Positions 8,172 to 15,885 of a stretch of DNA of 64,000 nucleotides are shown one piece after another. Under the pieces are notes generated by a model. It did no database searches. It was not told where the DNA came from and worked only from the letters and a program-made list of their open reading frames with translations. How positions within the stretch are numbered: the stretch's first letter is position 1; each line of letters starts with the position of its first letter. Position numbers and translations under genes: made by a program. The stretch comes from Embleya scabrispora (GTDB taxonomy: Bacteria; Actinomycetota; Actinomycetes; Streptomycetales; Streptomycetaceae): contig NZ_MWQN01000001.1 in assembly GCF_002024165.1 (NCBI RefSeq), forward strand, positions 2,294,001 through 2,358,000. Reading direction: 5' to 3'.

Positions 8172-8906
8172 TCAGCCGCGAGGCTTGCGGGCCGCCCGAT
8201 CGCGCGTTGTCCCCGCCCGGGTACCGTCCGCAGCGGCGGTGCCCTTGCGGGCGCCGCGTGTATCGGCCGAGGGGGCGCGCCCCCGGGTCGGCGCCGGCGG
8301 TTCGGCCCCGGTGCGCGGCGGCTCGGCGCCGGCCGGATCGGTGTCGGCCTCGTCGCTCATCGCGAGCCCGCTCGCGGCCGCGACGCCCTCCAGATATCCC
8401 CGCGCGCGTTCGGTGCGCGGATATGGGGCGAGCAGGGTCCAAAAACGCGGTCCGTGTCCGGGCACCAGCAAATGCGCCAACTCGTGCAGCAATACATAGT
8501 CGACGACATACGTCGGCATGCCGCGCAGGCGGGTGGAGAGGCGGATGGTGCCGTCGACCGGTGTGCACGAACCCCAGCGGGTGTTCTGGTTGGCCACCCA
8601 GCGCACGCTCGCGGGCTCGGCCCGGCCGTCGAGATAGCGGGCGGACAACTCCCGGGCGCGGACGGCCAGGTCCTCGTCGCTGGGCCGTCGGCGGCGCTCC
8701 TGGGCGGCCAGGCGCTCCAGCATCACGCCGACCCAGCGTTTCTCCTCGGTCTGCGTCATGCGGCCGGGGAGCAGGACCACCGTTCGGTCCCCGTCCCGGT
8801 ACGCCGATACGGTTCGTTTCCGTCGGGCGCTGCGACGCACCTCGACGGCACCCTGGTACGGGGCTCCGGACAGCATGTCGTGTCCGGCCCCGGGATCCGC
8901 GACCAC
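8172..8906 (-). CDS. YgjP/M48-type zinc metallopeptidase
   Basis: About 244 residues. The HELAH zinc motif follows the hydrophobic strand VVDYVLLHELAHLL, and the preceding NTRWGSC motif is typical of YgjP-like (DUF45/WLM-type) metallopeptidases. The final 70 residues are a disordered Ala/Arg/Thr/Pro tail. Start choice is uncertain: GTG 8906 gives a VVADPGAGHDML start, ATG 8876 is an alternative, and upstream in-frame starts reach beyond 8990. None has a strong ribosome binding site. The gene is divergent from the ThiF-like gene at 9198, across an AT-rich intergenic stretch (about 8990-9080). Confidence 0.8.
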   Translation of the reverse strand: MVADPGAGHDMLSGAPYQGAVEVRRSARRKRTVSAYRDGDRTVVLLPGRMTQTEEKRWVGVMLERLAAQERRRRPSDEDLAVRARELSARYLDGRAEPASVRWVANQNTRWGSCTPVDGTIRLSTRLRGMPTYVVDYVLLHELAHLLVPGHGPRFWTLLAPYPRTERARGYLEGVAAASGLAMSDEADTDPAGAEPPRTGAEPPAPTRGRAPSADTRGARKGTAAADGTRAGTTRDRAARKPRG

Positions 8907-9197
8907 AACCAGGACGTTAACCGACGGCACCGACAGGGCGCGCCCGCTTCGGGCCGGCCAAGGATATTGCGCATCTCTTTCCGCAGGCATATTCGCGGCT
9001 ATGAGCACTATTCGCGCGATAGCTCCCATTCCATTGTTCTGTGCCCAATATTTCCAAATAGCATATTCATACTCGGGCTGTGGACAACGAAATACCCGAC
9101 CCGGTCGCCGCCGGGCAGGCTGGGGCCGGTCGAGCCCGGTGGATCGGGCCTCGGTCGTCGCCGCCCGTCCGCGCGTACCGTCCCTCGGAGGCCGCCC

Positions 9198-10304
9198 ATG
9201 CGCCCGCTGCTCAAGCCCGCCCTGCGCCGGTTGTGGCGCGATCGACAGACCCTGCAACTGGGCCTGGACCCGGCTCGGGCGGTGCTGCTGGGCGGGCTCG
9301 ATCCGGTCACCACCCGCTTCGTGGAACACCTGGACGGCACCCGGGACCTGGCCCGGACCTACGAACTCGCCGACCGCGTCGGCCTGCCCCGCGCCCGGGC
9401 CGCGGCGGTGCTCGACCTGCTCGCCCGGGAGGACGTGCTCGAGGACGCGTCCGGGCGGCCCACCCCGGTGCCCGCGCTGCCGCACGAGCGGGCCCGGCTC
9501 GGCCCGGACCTGACCTCGCTGGCCCTGGTGCACGGCAGCGGCGGCGCGGGCCTGGCCGCGCTGGACCGGCGCTCGCGGGCGGTGGTGGCGGTGCACGGTG
9601 CCGGGCGGGTGGGCGCGGCGGTGGCCGGGCTGCTCGCCGCCGCCGGCGTCGGCCACGTGGTGCCCGCGGATCGCCGACCGGTGCGGGCGGGCGACGCGGG
9701 GCCGGTGGCCTACGGCTGGGACGCGGAGCGCCCGCGCCGGGAGACCACCGTGCGGGCCGCGCTGCGTCGGCTGGCCCCGGGGGTGCGCTGCGCGCTGCCC
9801 GCCGGTCGGGGCACCCCCGACGTCGCGGTGCTGGTCCCGGAGGGCCGTCCGGATCCGGCCCCCGGCGCCCGGCTGATCCGACAGCGCGTGCCGCACCTGT
9901 ACGCCGACATCCGCGAGACCACGGGGGTGATCGGGCCGTTCGTCCTGGTCGGCCGCTCGGCCTGTGGTCGGTGTCTGGACCTGGCCCGCAGCGACCGGGA
10001 CCCGGCCTGGCCGCGCCTGCTCGCCCAGCTCGCCGCCGCGCCCGGTCCGGGCGAGCCGCCGTGTGACGTGGTGCTGGCCACCGAGGTCGCCGCCCGGGCC
10101 GCCCTCCAGGTGCTCACCTTCGTCGACGGCGGGCTGCCCACCACCGTGGACGGGACGGTGGAGATCGAGCTGCCCGACGGGCTGACCCGGCGCCGGAGCT
10201 GGGCTCCGCACGCGCGGTGCGACTGCGGCGCCACCCGCCCGGCGCAAGTCGTGGACCCCATCACACGTGCCGCGCCGCCGAGTCGGTCACAATGGGTCGC
10301 GTGA
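9198..10304 (+). CDS. ThiF/E1-like protein (TOMM leader-binding-like), orphan
   Basis: A 368-residue protein. The N-terminal 75 residues resemble a winged-helix/RRE-like region; the central VVAVHGAGRVGAAVAGLLAAAGVGHV (about 128-153) is a Rossmann-like segment as in E1/ThiF proteins. Two Cys pairs, CGRC (about 257) and CDC (about 345), could bind zinc as in TOMM partner proteins. The E1 catalytic apparatus is not obvious. The start ATG has GGAGG 7 nt upstream. Its stop overlaps the ABC1-kinase start by 4 nt (GTGA). No YcaO, dehydrogenase or precursor peptide is near, so a RiPP role is doubtful. Confidence 0.65.
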   Translation: MRPLLKPALRRLWRDRQTLQLGLDPARAVLLGGLDPVTTRFVEHLDGTRDLARTYELADRVGLPRARAAAVLDLLAREDVLEDASGRPTPVPALPHERARLGPDLTSLALVHGSGGAGLAALDRRSRAVVAVHGAGRVGAAVAGLLAAAGVGHVVPADRRPVRAGDAGPVAYGWDAERPRRETTVRAALRRLAPGVRCALPAGRGTPDVAVLVPEGRPDPAPGARLIRQRVPHLYADIRETTGVIGPFVLVGRSACGRCLDLARSDRDPAWPRLLAQLAAAPGPGEPPCDVVLATEVAARAALQVLTFVDGGLPTTVDGTVEIELPDGLTRRRSWAPHARCDCGATRPAQVVDPITRAAPPSRSQWVA

Positions 10305-11746
10305 GCGATCTTCCGCGCAGGGCCGTCACCCGCACCGCCAAGCTCGCGTCCCTCCCGCTGGGGGTGGCCGGTCGGGCGACACTGGGCCTGGGCAGGCGCA
10401 TCGGCGGCAGACCGGCCGAGATCGTCGCGGCGGAGCTGCAGGCGCGCACCGCGCAACAACTCTTCAAGGTGCTCGGGGAGTTGAAGGGCGGCGCGATGAA
10501 ACTCGGGCAGGCCCTGTCGGTGTTCGAGGCGGCGCTGCCCGAGGAGGTGGCCGGGCCCTACCGCTCGGCCCTGACCAAACTTCAGGACGCGGCGCCGCCG
10601 ATGCCCGCGCGCACCGTGCACAAGGCGCTCGCGGACAACCTCGGCGACGACTGGCGCACGTTGTTCGAGGAGTTCTCCGAGACGCCCGCGGCCGCCGCCT
10701 CGATCGGCCAGGTGCACCGGGCGGTCTGGCACGACGGCCGCACGGTCGCGGTCAAGATCCAATATCCCGGGGCCGGCGACGCGCTGATCTCCGACCTCAA
10801 CCAGCTCGGCCACGTGGCCCGCTTCGCCGGCGCGCTGATCCCCGGCATCGACGTCAAGCCGCTGATCGCCGAACTCAAGGCCCGGGTGGCCGAGGAGCTC
10901 GACTACCAGTTGGAGGCGGAGGCGCAGACCGCCCACGCCGTGGAGTTCGACGGCGACCCCGACATCTTCGTGCCGCACGTGGTGCACCAGACCGAACGGG
11001 TGCTGATCACCGAATGGATGGACGGCACACCGCTGTCCAAGGTGATCGACAAGGGCACCCGGGAGGAGCGCGACCGGGCGGGGCACATGCTCACCCGATT
11101 CCTGTTCTCCGGTCCGGCCCGCACCGGCATGCTGCACGCCGACTCGCACCCGGGCAACTTCCGGCTGCTGGCCGACGGGCGCTTGGGCGTGCTGGACTTC
11201 GGCACGGTCAACCGGCTGCCCGAGGGGCTGCCCGAGCCGATCGGCCGGGCGTTCCGCCTCGCGCTCGACGGCGACGCGGACGGCGTCATGCAGGTGTTGC
11301 GCACCGAGGGCTTCGTCAAGCCGTCGATCAAGCTGGACGCCGGCGAGGTGCTGGACTACCTGCTGCCGTTCCTGGAACCGGCCGAGGTCGAGGAGTTCAC
11401 CTTCACCCGGGCGTGGATGCGCGAACAGGGCGCGCGGATCGGCGACCCCCGCAATCCCGCCTCCGCGCTGGCCCGCCAGCTCAACCTGCCGCCGAGCTAT
11501 CTGCTGATCCACCGGGTCACGCTGAGCACCATCGGCGTGCTGTGTCAGCTGGGCGCCACCGCCCCCTTCCGCGAGGAACTGGCCACCTGGCTGCCGGGCT
11601 TCGAAGACGACTACGAGGCCGAGGAGTTCGACTTCTCCCTCGAGGCGATCGAGGAGCTGGAGGACATCGAAGAGATCGAGGACGACCCGGCCGACGCACC
11701 GGCCCCGAAGAACACGACGGGCGACGCGGACACCGCCGGACACTAG
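10301..11746 (+). CDS. ABC1/UbiB family atypical kinase
   Basis: A 481-residue ABC1/UbiB protein. Visible motifs in order are the KxGQ helix (MKLGQ, 66-70), the Ala-rich AAAAS loop that replaces the Gly-rich loop (130-134), VAVK with the ATP-binding lysine (K152), HADSHPGNF (279-287) carrying catalytic-loop residues, and LDFG (298-301). UbiB proteins are ATPases supporting isoprenoid lipid or quinone metabolism; in a menaquinone-using actinomycete the target is unknown. The C-terminal 50 residues are strongly acidic (EAIEELEDIEEIEDD). GTG start at 10301; an ATG at 10292 is an alternative. It ends at a 25-bp hairpin. Confidence 0.9.
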   Translation: MSDLPRRAVTRTAKLASLPLGVAGRATLGLGRRIGGRPAEIVAAELQARTAQQLFKVLGELKGGAMKLGQALSVFEAALPEEVAGPYRSALTKLQDAAPPMPARTVHKALADNLGDDWRTLFEEFSETPAAAASIGQVHRAVWHDGRTVAVKIQYPGAGDALISDLNQLGHVARFAGALIPGIDVKPLIAELKARVAEELDYQLEAEAQTAHAVEFDGDPDIFVPHVVHQTERVLITEWMDGTPLSKVIDKGTREERDRAGHMLTRFLFSGPARTGMLHADSHPGNFRLLADGRLGVLDFGTVNRLPEGLPEPIGRAFRLALDGDADGVMQVLRTEGFVKPSIKLDAGEVLDYLLPFLEPAEVEEFTFTRAWMREQGARIGDPRNPASALARQLNLPPSYLLIHRVTLSTIGVLCQLGATAPFREELATWLPGFEDDYEAEEFDFSLEAIEELEDIEEIEDDPADAPAPKNTTGDADTAGH

Positions 11747-11782
11747 GCACCGTCCGCCCGGTCGGCCCCGGCGCCGATCCGC

Positions 11783-11837
11783 GCGAACGCCGAAGGGCGG
11801 GCACCCCGGCAAGGGGTGCCCGCCCTTCGGCGTTCGC
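11783..11837. terminator. bidirectional hairpin terminator
   Basis: A perfect 25-bp inverted repeat (arms 11783-11807 and 11813-11837) with the 5-nt loop GGCAA. It separates the convergent ABC1-kinase gene and the small gene that ends at 11850. It is one of the longest perfect stems in the window. Confidence 0.85.
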
Positions 11838-11849
11838 GAACCGGCTCGA

Positions 11850-12071
11850 CTACATGACCGCGATGGCCAGCGCCCGGCGCGCCCGCATGGAGGCGACCTC
11901 GGCCCGACGACGCATCCTGCGCGCCATCCGGACGTGGTACGCCCTGCGTTGGAGCTCCGCCTCGCGGAGCTCCTGATCCATCCGAGCCCTCGCCAGGGCT
12001 TCGTTGATCAGATGCAACTCCCGGCTCCTGTCCATGGGAAGAACTGCGTTCGTGTCGTGAATGTGCTTCAT
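11850..12071 (-). CDS. small basic helical protein downstream of wblC, hypothetical
   Basis: 73 residues, starting MKHIHDTNAVLPMDRS, then a long amphipathic helix rich in Arg, Ala, Glu and Met, with a run of RRMRRR and a hydrophobic end LAIAVM. ATG at 12071 with AGGA 4 nt upstream. It lies 59 nt after wblC in the same direction and ends just before the 25-bp terminator, so it is probably cotranscribed with wblC. No known domain; the high Arg content would allow nucleic-acid binding, but that is speculation. GC-rich codon thirds support coding. Confidence 0.65.
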   Translation of the reverse strand: MKHIHDTNAVLPMDRSRELHLINEALARARMDQELREAELQRRAYHVRMARRMRRRAEVASMRARRALAIAVM

Positions 12072-12130
12072 GGGTTCCTGCGCGTACGCGCGATCTCTGG
12101 TCCTGGTGCGTCGGGGTCCCGCCGGCGGGG

Positions 12131-12469
12131 TCACGCGGCGACCTCCGTCTTGCGCGGACGGCCACGGGGACGCTTGCGGGCGACGACGACGCCCTGCACG
12201 AAGAGCTCGCCGCCCCACACGCCCCAGGGCTCGCGGCGCTCGAGCGCGCCCTGCAGGCACATCTCGCGCACCGGGCACTCGCGGCACAGGGCCTTCGCGT
12301 ACTCGACGTCCTCCGGGGACTCCGCGAAGAAGACCTCGGGGTCGTAGGAACGGCAGGGGATCGTGGACTCGAGCTGCTCGACGTCCTCGAAACCGGTGAG
12401 GGTCATCAGGTCTACCTCCGATGTCGCTGTGGCTGTACTGCCGGGTGCGGGGGGTTTGCCGTGGGGCAC
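12131..12469 (-). CDS. wblC: WhiB7/WblC transcription factor
   Basis: A 112-residue WhiB-family [4Fe-4S] protein. The four cluster cysteines are C39, C62, C65 and C71 (CRECPVREMC), followed by the GVWGG turn (83-87) that contacts sigma factor and a C-terminal AT-hook RGRPRK (102-107), diagnostic of the WhiB7 subfamily. In relatives it binds the vegetative sigma factor and activates genes for resistance to ribosome-targeting antibiotics, including its own. GTG 12469 has AGGAG 6 nt upstream; an internal ATG at about 12406 with GGAGG is an alternative. It lies downstream of an intrinsic terminator (12547-12582), so expression probably depends on antitermination. Confidence 0.95.
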   Translation of the reverse strand: MPHGKPPAPGSTATATSEVDLMTLTGFEDVEQLESTIPCRSYDPEVFFAESPEDVEYAKALCRECPVREMCLQGALERREPWGVWGGELFVQGVVVARKRPRGRPRKTEVAA

Positions 12470-12546
12470 GTGGTGCTCCTGTGATTCGTGGGACTCGCGT
12501 CCCCGGTGGTCGCTACTCGGTTTTGCTGACAGCCGACAAAAGACAA

Positions 12547-12582
12547 GGGCCGCGGATCCCGGTGTTCGGGATTCCGCGGCCC
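12547..12582 (-). terminator. intrinsic terminator in the wblC leader (attenuator)
   Basis: On the wblC-sense strand, a 15-bp stem with one bulged base and loop AACAC, followed at once by TTGTCTTTTGTCGG. This is the only hairpin noted in the window with a genuine T-rich tail. It lies 77 nt before the wblC start and after the leader ORF stop, where an attenuator would be expected. Confidence 0.8.
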
Positions 12583-12627
12583 TGGAGGGTGCCGACCTGA
12601 CGTCTCGTCAGGTCCTGTTCCTCCAGG
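12581..12627 (-). promoter_or_regulatory. nested hairpin overlapping the leader-ORF stop; candidate antiterminator
   Basis: On the sense strand, an inner 8-bp hairpin (GACCTGAC, loop GAGAC) at 12594-12614 contains the leader ORF stop codon in its 5' arm. An outer 8-bp pair joins CCTGGAGG (12620-12627) to CCTCCAGG (12581-12588). The outer 3' arm shares two bases with the base of the terminator stem, so the two structures compete there. A ribosome at the end of the leader ORF would cover the 5' arms. Confidence 0.55.
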
Positions 12628-13030
12628 ACGGATACCCGTTGTTCCCGGCAAAGCCGGCCATGGTCATGCCATTGGCCCGCTGCGATTCCTGCTTCTGCGC
12701 CTGCTCGCAAGCCGCCGCGCTCGACGGTCGCTCGTCGCGACGCGCCTTCGCCGCCTGCTCGCCTTGCCACGGACCCTCGGCGCTGTCCGCCAGACCGACG
12801 AGCCCTGCGGCGCCCGCTGCTGCGGACACACCACTGCCGTTGCCGCGCAGTCGCGCGGAGGCGGTGATCAGGGCGTCGGTCCCGGCATAGGACGTCACCA
12901 AGGGGAGCCCGGCCAGGCCGGACGTGGACACGGAGAGATCGGCATGCGACAGCTTGGCGGAGCCCACCGACACCACGACCGGAGTGACGGCGAACGTCCG
13001 ACGCTGGGCTTTCGAGTTCCTGGTAATCAC
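12608..13030 (-). CDS. leader ORF upstream of wblC, hypothetical
   Basis: A 140-codon frame starting GTG at 13030 behind a near-ideal GGAAGGAGG (8 nt spacing) and ending inside the hairpin before the wblC terminator. Codon thirds are mostly G/C, which supports translation. The product begins VITRNSKAQRRTFAVTPVVV, is Ala/Ser/Gly-rich and ends NGYPSWRNRT; no domain is recognised. In mycobacteria and streptomycetes whiB7/wblC is preceded by a short upstream ORF that senses ribosome inhibition; here either the whole frame or only its last 19 codons (from MTMAGF) may serve. A stand-alone function is possible but unsupported. Confidence 0.55.
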   Translation of the reverse strand: MITRNSKAQRRTFAVTPVVVSVGSAKLSHADLSVSTSGLAGLPLVTSYAGTDALITASARLRGNGSGVSAAAGAAGLVGLADSAEGPWQGEQAAKARRDERPSSAAACEQAQKQESQRANGMTMAGFAGNNGYPSWRNRT

Positions 13031-13095
13031 GACGTTCACCTCCTTCCGAGAGGGTTTCGGGGCAACACCGCAGGGGTGCTTCCGGGTTTCATGGA

Positions 13096-13126
13096 CGAGC
13101 ACGGTCGAACGTTCCGACCGTGCTCG
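13096..13126. repeat. perfect 12-bp inverted repeat at the wblC promoter/leader start
   Basis: Arms CGAGCACGGTCG (13096-13107) and its complement (13115-13126) with a 7-nt loop AACGTTC. It begins 3 nt downstream of the proposed -10 of wblC. It would be a 5' hairpin in the transcript if transcription starts at its edge, or a DNA operator. Confidence 0.45.
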
Positions 13127-13128
13127 TG

Positions 13129-13169
13129 AGCGTAGATGCGGTTTGGAGCGGGGCGCAAACGATTTATTG
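13129..13169 (-). promoter_or_regulatory. candidate wblC promoter with AT-rich WhiB7-type element
   Basis: Reading the minus strand: an AT-rich CAATAAATCG block, then TTGCGC (13158-13153) as -35, an 18-nt spacer, and TACGCT (13134-13129) as -10. An AT-rich tract immediately upstream of the -35 is the arrangement described for WhiB7-dependent promoters, so autoactivation is plausible. The transcription start would be near 13122, about 90 nt before the leader ORF. Confidence 0.5.
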
Positions 13170-13205
13170 CATGGCCCTCGTCACTCGAGGGAAACCCCTC
13201 GCGTC

Positions 13206-15422
13206 TCACCCTCCGTCGAGGGCATCCTCGATGGCCGGTTCGAGGTCCTGTTCGACCTCCGGAATGTGCCCGTAGTCGTCCGGATCCGGCTCGATCGCCA
13301 GGTCGTGACCGGCGCACAGCGCGAGTACGTCGTCACCGAATCGCTCCAGCTTGGTCCGGCTCACTCCCGGAATCGCGGCGAGTTGGCGCTCGTTGAGCGG
13401 ACGGGTCTCGGCGATCGCGGTGAGCGTCGCGTCGGTGAAGACCACGAAGGCCGGCTGGCTGTGCTCGTCGGCCCGGCGCAGTCGCCACTCGCGCAGTTGC
13501 CCCAGCAGGAACTCGTCCACGTCCGACGGGCAGTCCAGGCAGCGGCCGATCTTGCGCTCGGCGGCGTCCTGGAGGGCTCGCGCGCACACCCGGCAGCGCA
13601 CCGGGCCGACCTTGCGCCGGGGCCGGGGCAGGCCGCCCGGGCTCGCGCCGGGGCCGGGCGAGCGGTACGCGTCGGGCTGCGCCGAGCCGACGCCGCGCCC
13701 ACCACCGGGGCCGCGCAGCCCGTCCAGGAACCGCGACGCCGTCCGCCCGCGCCCGCCCGGGGTGCGGGCCAGCGACCAGGACAGGGTCAACCGCTCGCGC
13801 GCCCGGGTCACCCCGACGTAGAGCAGCCGGCGCTCCTCCTCGATCTTGTCCGGGGTGTCGGCGTAGGAGATCGGCATCATGCCCTCGTTGAGGCCGACCA
13901 GGAACACCACGTCCCACTCCAGCCCCTTGGCCGCGTGCAGCGACGCGAGGGTGACGCCCTCCACCGTCGGCGCGTGCTGGGCGGCCGCCCGCTCGGCCAG
14001 CTCGACGGTGAAGTCGCGCAGCGTCGCCTCCGGCCGCTTGACCGCGAACTCGTCGGCCAGCCGCGCCAGCGCGGCCACGGACTCCCACGTCTCCCGGGCC
14101 TGACCGGATCCCGCGGGCGGCTCCGCGCTCCACCCGGTGCCGCCGAGCACCGCGCGCACCTCCGCGGCCAACGGCCCGGCCTCGGCGTCGGTGCCGCCGG
14201 AGATCGCGTGCGCGCGCAGGAAGCCCATCGCCTGCCGGATCTCGGCCCGTTCGAAGAACCGCTCGGCGCCCTTGAGCAGGTAGGCCACCGACTGGTCGGC
14301 GAGCGCCTGCTCGTAGGACTCGGACTGCGCGTTGGTGCGGAACAACACGGCGATCTCCGCGGGCCGCACTCCGTCGTCGATCAGCGCGCGGATGCGCTTC
14401 GCGGTGCTCTCCGCCTCGGCCTGCTCGTCGGCGTGCTCGACGAAGTCGGGCTCCGGGCCGGTGCCGCGCTGCGAGATCAGCTGCAGCCGGTGCTTGGCCG
14501 CCTCGCCGCCGGCGCGCGCGAGCAGCCGGTTGGCCAGGCCCACCACCTGCGGGGTCGAGCGGTAGTCGCGGACCAGTTCGACCAGCTTCGCGTCGGGATG
14601 GCGGCGACGGAAACCGAGCAGGTAGGCGGGTGTGGCGCCGGTGAACGAGTAGATGGTCTGACTCGCGTCGCCGACCACGCACAGGCTGCGGGCCCCGGTC
14701 GACCACAGGTCGAGCAGGCGCTGCTGGAGCGGGTTGACGTCCTGGTACTCGTCCACGGTGAAGTGCCGGTATTGCGCCTGCACCGCCTCGCGCACCTCGG
14801 GCCGCTCGTCGAGCAGCCCGATGGTGAGCAACAGCACATCCTCGAAGTCCATCCGGCCCTTGCCGGACTTGATCTTCTCGTAGGCCGCGTAGACGTGCGC
14901 GATCTCGGCGGCGGCGCGCGGCGGCTTGCGGCCCGCCGCGAGCACCGCGCCCGGGTAGTCGTCGGGCGCGGTCTGGGTGGCCTTGGCCCACTCGATCTCG
15001 CCGGTGATGTCGCGCAGCTCGGCCCGATCGGCGCGCAGGCGGCAGTGCGCCACCGCGTCGCGGACCAGCATGATCTTGGTCTCGACCAGCTGCGGCGGCG
15101 GCCCGGCGAACACTTTCGGCCAGAAGTAGGACAGCTGGCGCAGCGCCGCCGAGTGGAACGTACGCGCCTGTACGCCCGGGACGCCCAAATCGCGCAGCCG
15201 GCCGCGCAACTCCCCCGCGGCCCGCGCGGTGAAGGTGACCGCCAGGGTCTGTCCGGGCTGCATCGCGCCGGCGAGCACACCGTAGGCGATCCGGTGGGTG
15301 ATCGCCCGCGTCTTGCCGGTGCCCGCGCCCGCGAGCACGCACACCGCGCCGTCGACGGCCTCGGCCACCCGCCGCTGCTCGGGATCGAGCGCGTCGAGGA
15401 CGTCGTCGGGGGAAGCGATCAT
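13206..15422 (-). CDS. uvrD2: UvrD2-type superfamily I DNA helicase with HRDC domain
   Basis: A 738-residue 3'-5' helicase. The Walker A is AGAGTGKT (31-38), Walker B is VDEYQDVNPLQQ, and later motifs include the YVGVTRAR segment. After the motor comes a tetracysteine pair (CRVC and CLDC, about 595-620) and a C-terminal HRDC domain ending near DLAIEPDPDD, the architecture of mycobacterial UvrD2. It unwinds DNA in repair. The ATG at 15422 has AGGA 7 nt upstream. The gene is codirectional with wblC but separated by the wblC promoter, and divergent from mrx1. Confidence 0.93.
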   Translation of the reverse strand: MIASPDDVLDALDPEQRRVAEAVDGAVCVLAGAGTGKTRAITHRIAYGVLAGAMQPGQTLAVTFTARAAGELRGRLRDLGVPGVQARTFHSAALRQLSYFWPKVFAGPPPQLVETKIMLVRDAVAHCRLRADRAELRDITGEIEWAKATQTAPDDYPGAVLAAGRKPPRAAAEIAHVYAAYEKIKSGKGRMDFEDVLLLTIGLLDERPEVREAVQAQYRHFTVDEYQDVNPLQQRLLDLWSTGARSLCVVGDASQTIYSFTGATPAYLLGFRRRHPDAKLVELVRDYRSTPQVVGLANRLLARAGGEAAKHRLQLISQRGTGPEPDFVEHADEQAEAESTAKRIRALIDDGVRPAEIAVLFRTNAQSESYEQALADQSVAYLLKGAERFFERAEIRQAMGFLRAHAISGGTDAEAGPLAAEVRAVLGGTGWSAEPPAGSGQARETWESVAALARLADEFAVKRPEATLRDFTVELAERAAAQHAPTVEGVTLASLHAAKGLEWDVVFLVGLNEGMMPISYADTPDKIEEERRLLYVGVTRARERLTLSWSLARTPGGRGRTASRFLDGLRGPGGGRGVGSAQPDAYRSPGPGASPGGLPRPRRKVGPVRCRVCARALQDAAERKIGRCLDCPSDVDEFLLGQLREWRLRRADEHSQPAFVVFTDATLTAIAETRPLNERQLAAIPGVSRTKLERFGDDVLALCAGHDLAIEPDPDDYGHIPEVEQDLEPAIEDALDGG

Positions 15423-15583
15423 CGGCACATCCTCTCAGGCATCGCGCCGCACCGAGGCCGGTTGTGCACAGCGGCCCCGATGTGCACAGGCCGGGGAACC
15501 CGGTGGAATCAAACCGAGGGGGTGCACGTTTGGCTTGGGGACAGCCGTTCCCGGACCGGGCGAACACAAAGGAGCGCATGACG

Positions 15584-15853
15584 ATGTCGGCCCCCGTGAC
15601 GATGTACAGCACGACCTGGTGCGGCTACTGCCGCCGGCTGAAGAGCCAGATGGAGCGCGAGGGCATCGCCTACACCGAGGTGAACATCGAGCAGGACCCC
15701 GCGGCCGCCGACTTCGTGATGAGCGTCAACGGCGGCAACCAAACCGTCCCGACGCTGGTCATCCTGCCCGCCGACGGCGGCGCGCCGCTGTGGACCGCGA
15801 CCAACCCGAGCCTGGCCCAGGTCAAGGCCGCCGTGTCCGAACTGGCCGCCTGA
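15584..15853 (+). CDS. mrx1: mycoredoxin 1
   Basis: An 89-residue glutaredoxin-fold protein with a CGYC active site (residues 13-16) and the TVPT cis-proline motif. In actinobacteria these proteins reduce mycothiol mixed disulfides, passing electrons from mycothiol. The VNIEQDPAAADFV and NGGNQTVPT segments are typical of Mrx1. ATG 15584 has AAAGGAG 9 nt upstream; ATG 15578 is 3 nt from it. The gene is divergent from uvrD2 and convergent with nudC, the same order as in mycobacteria. Confidence 0.9.
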   Translation: MSAPVTMYSTTWCGYCRRLKSQMEREGIAYTEVNIEQDPAAADFVMSVNGGNQTVPTLVILPADGGAPLWTATNPSLAQVKAAVSELAA

Positions 15854-15885
15854 ACGCACCCCCGAGTACGGTGTTCGGCCCGCGC

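Noticed and set aside
9198-10304. RiPP (TOMM) gene cluster
   Set aside because: Only a ThiF-like protein is present; no YcaO, dehydrogenase, transporter or precursor peptide lies nearby.
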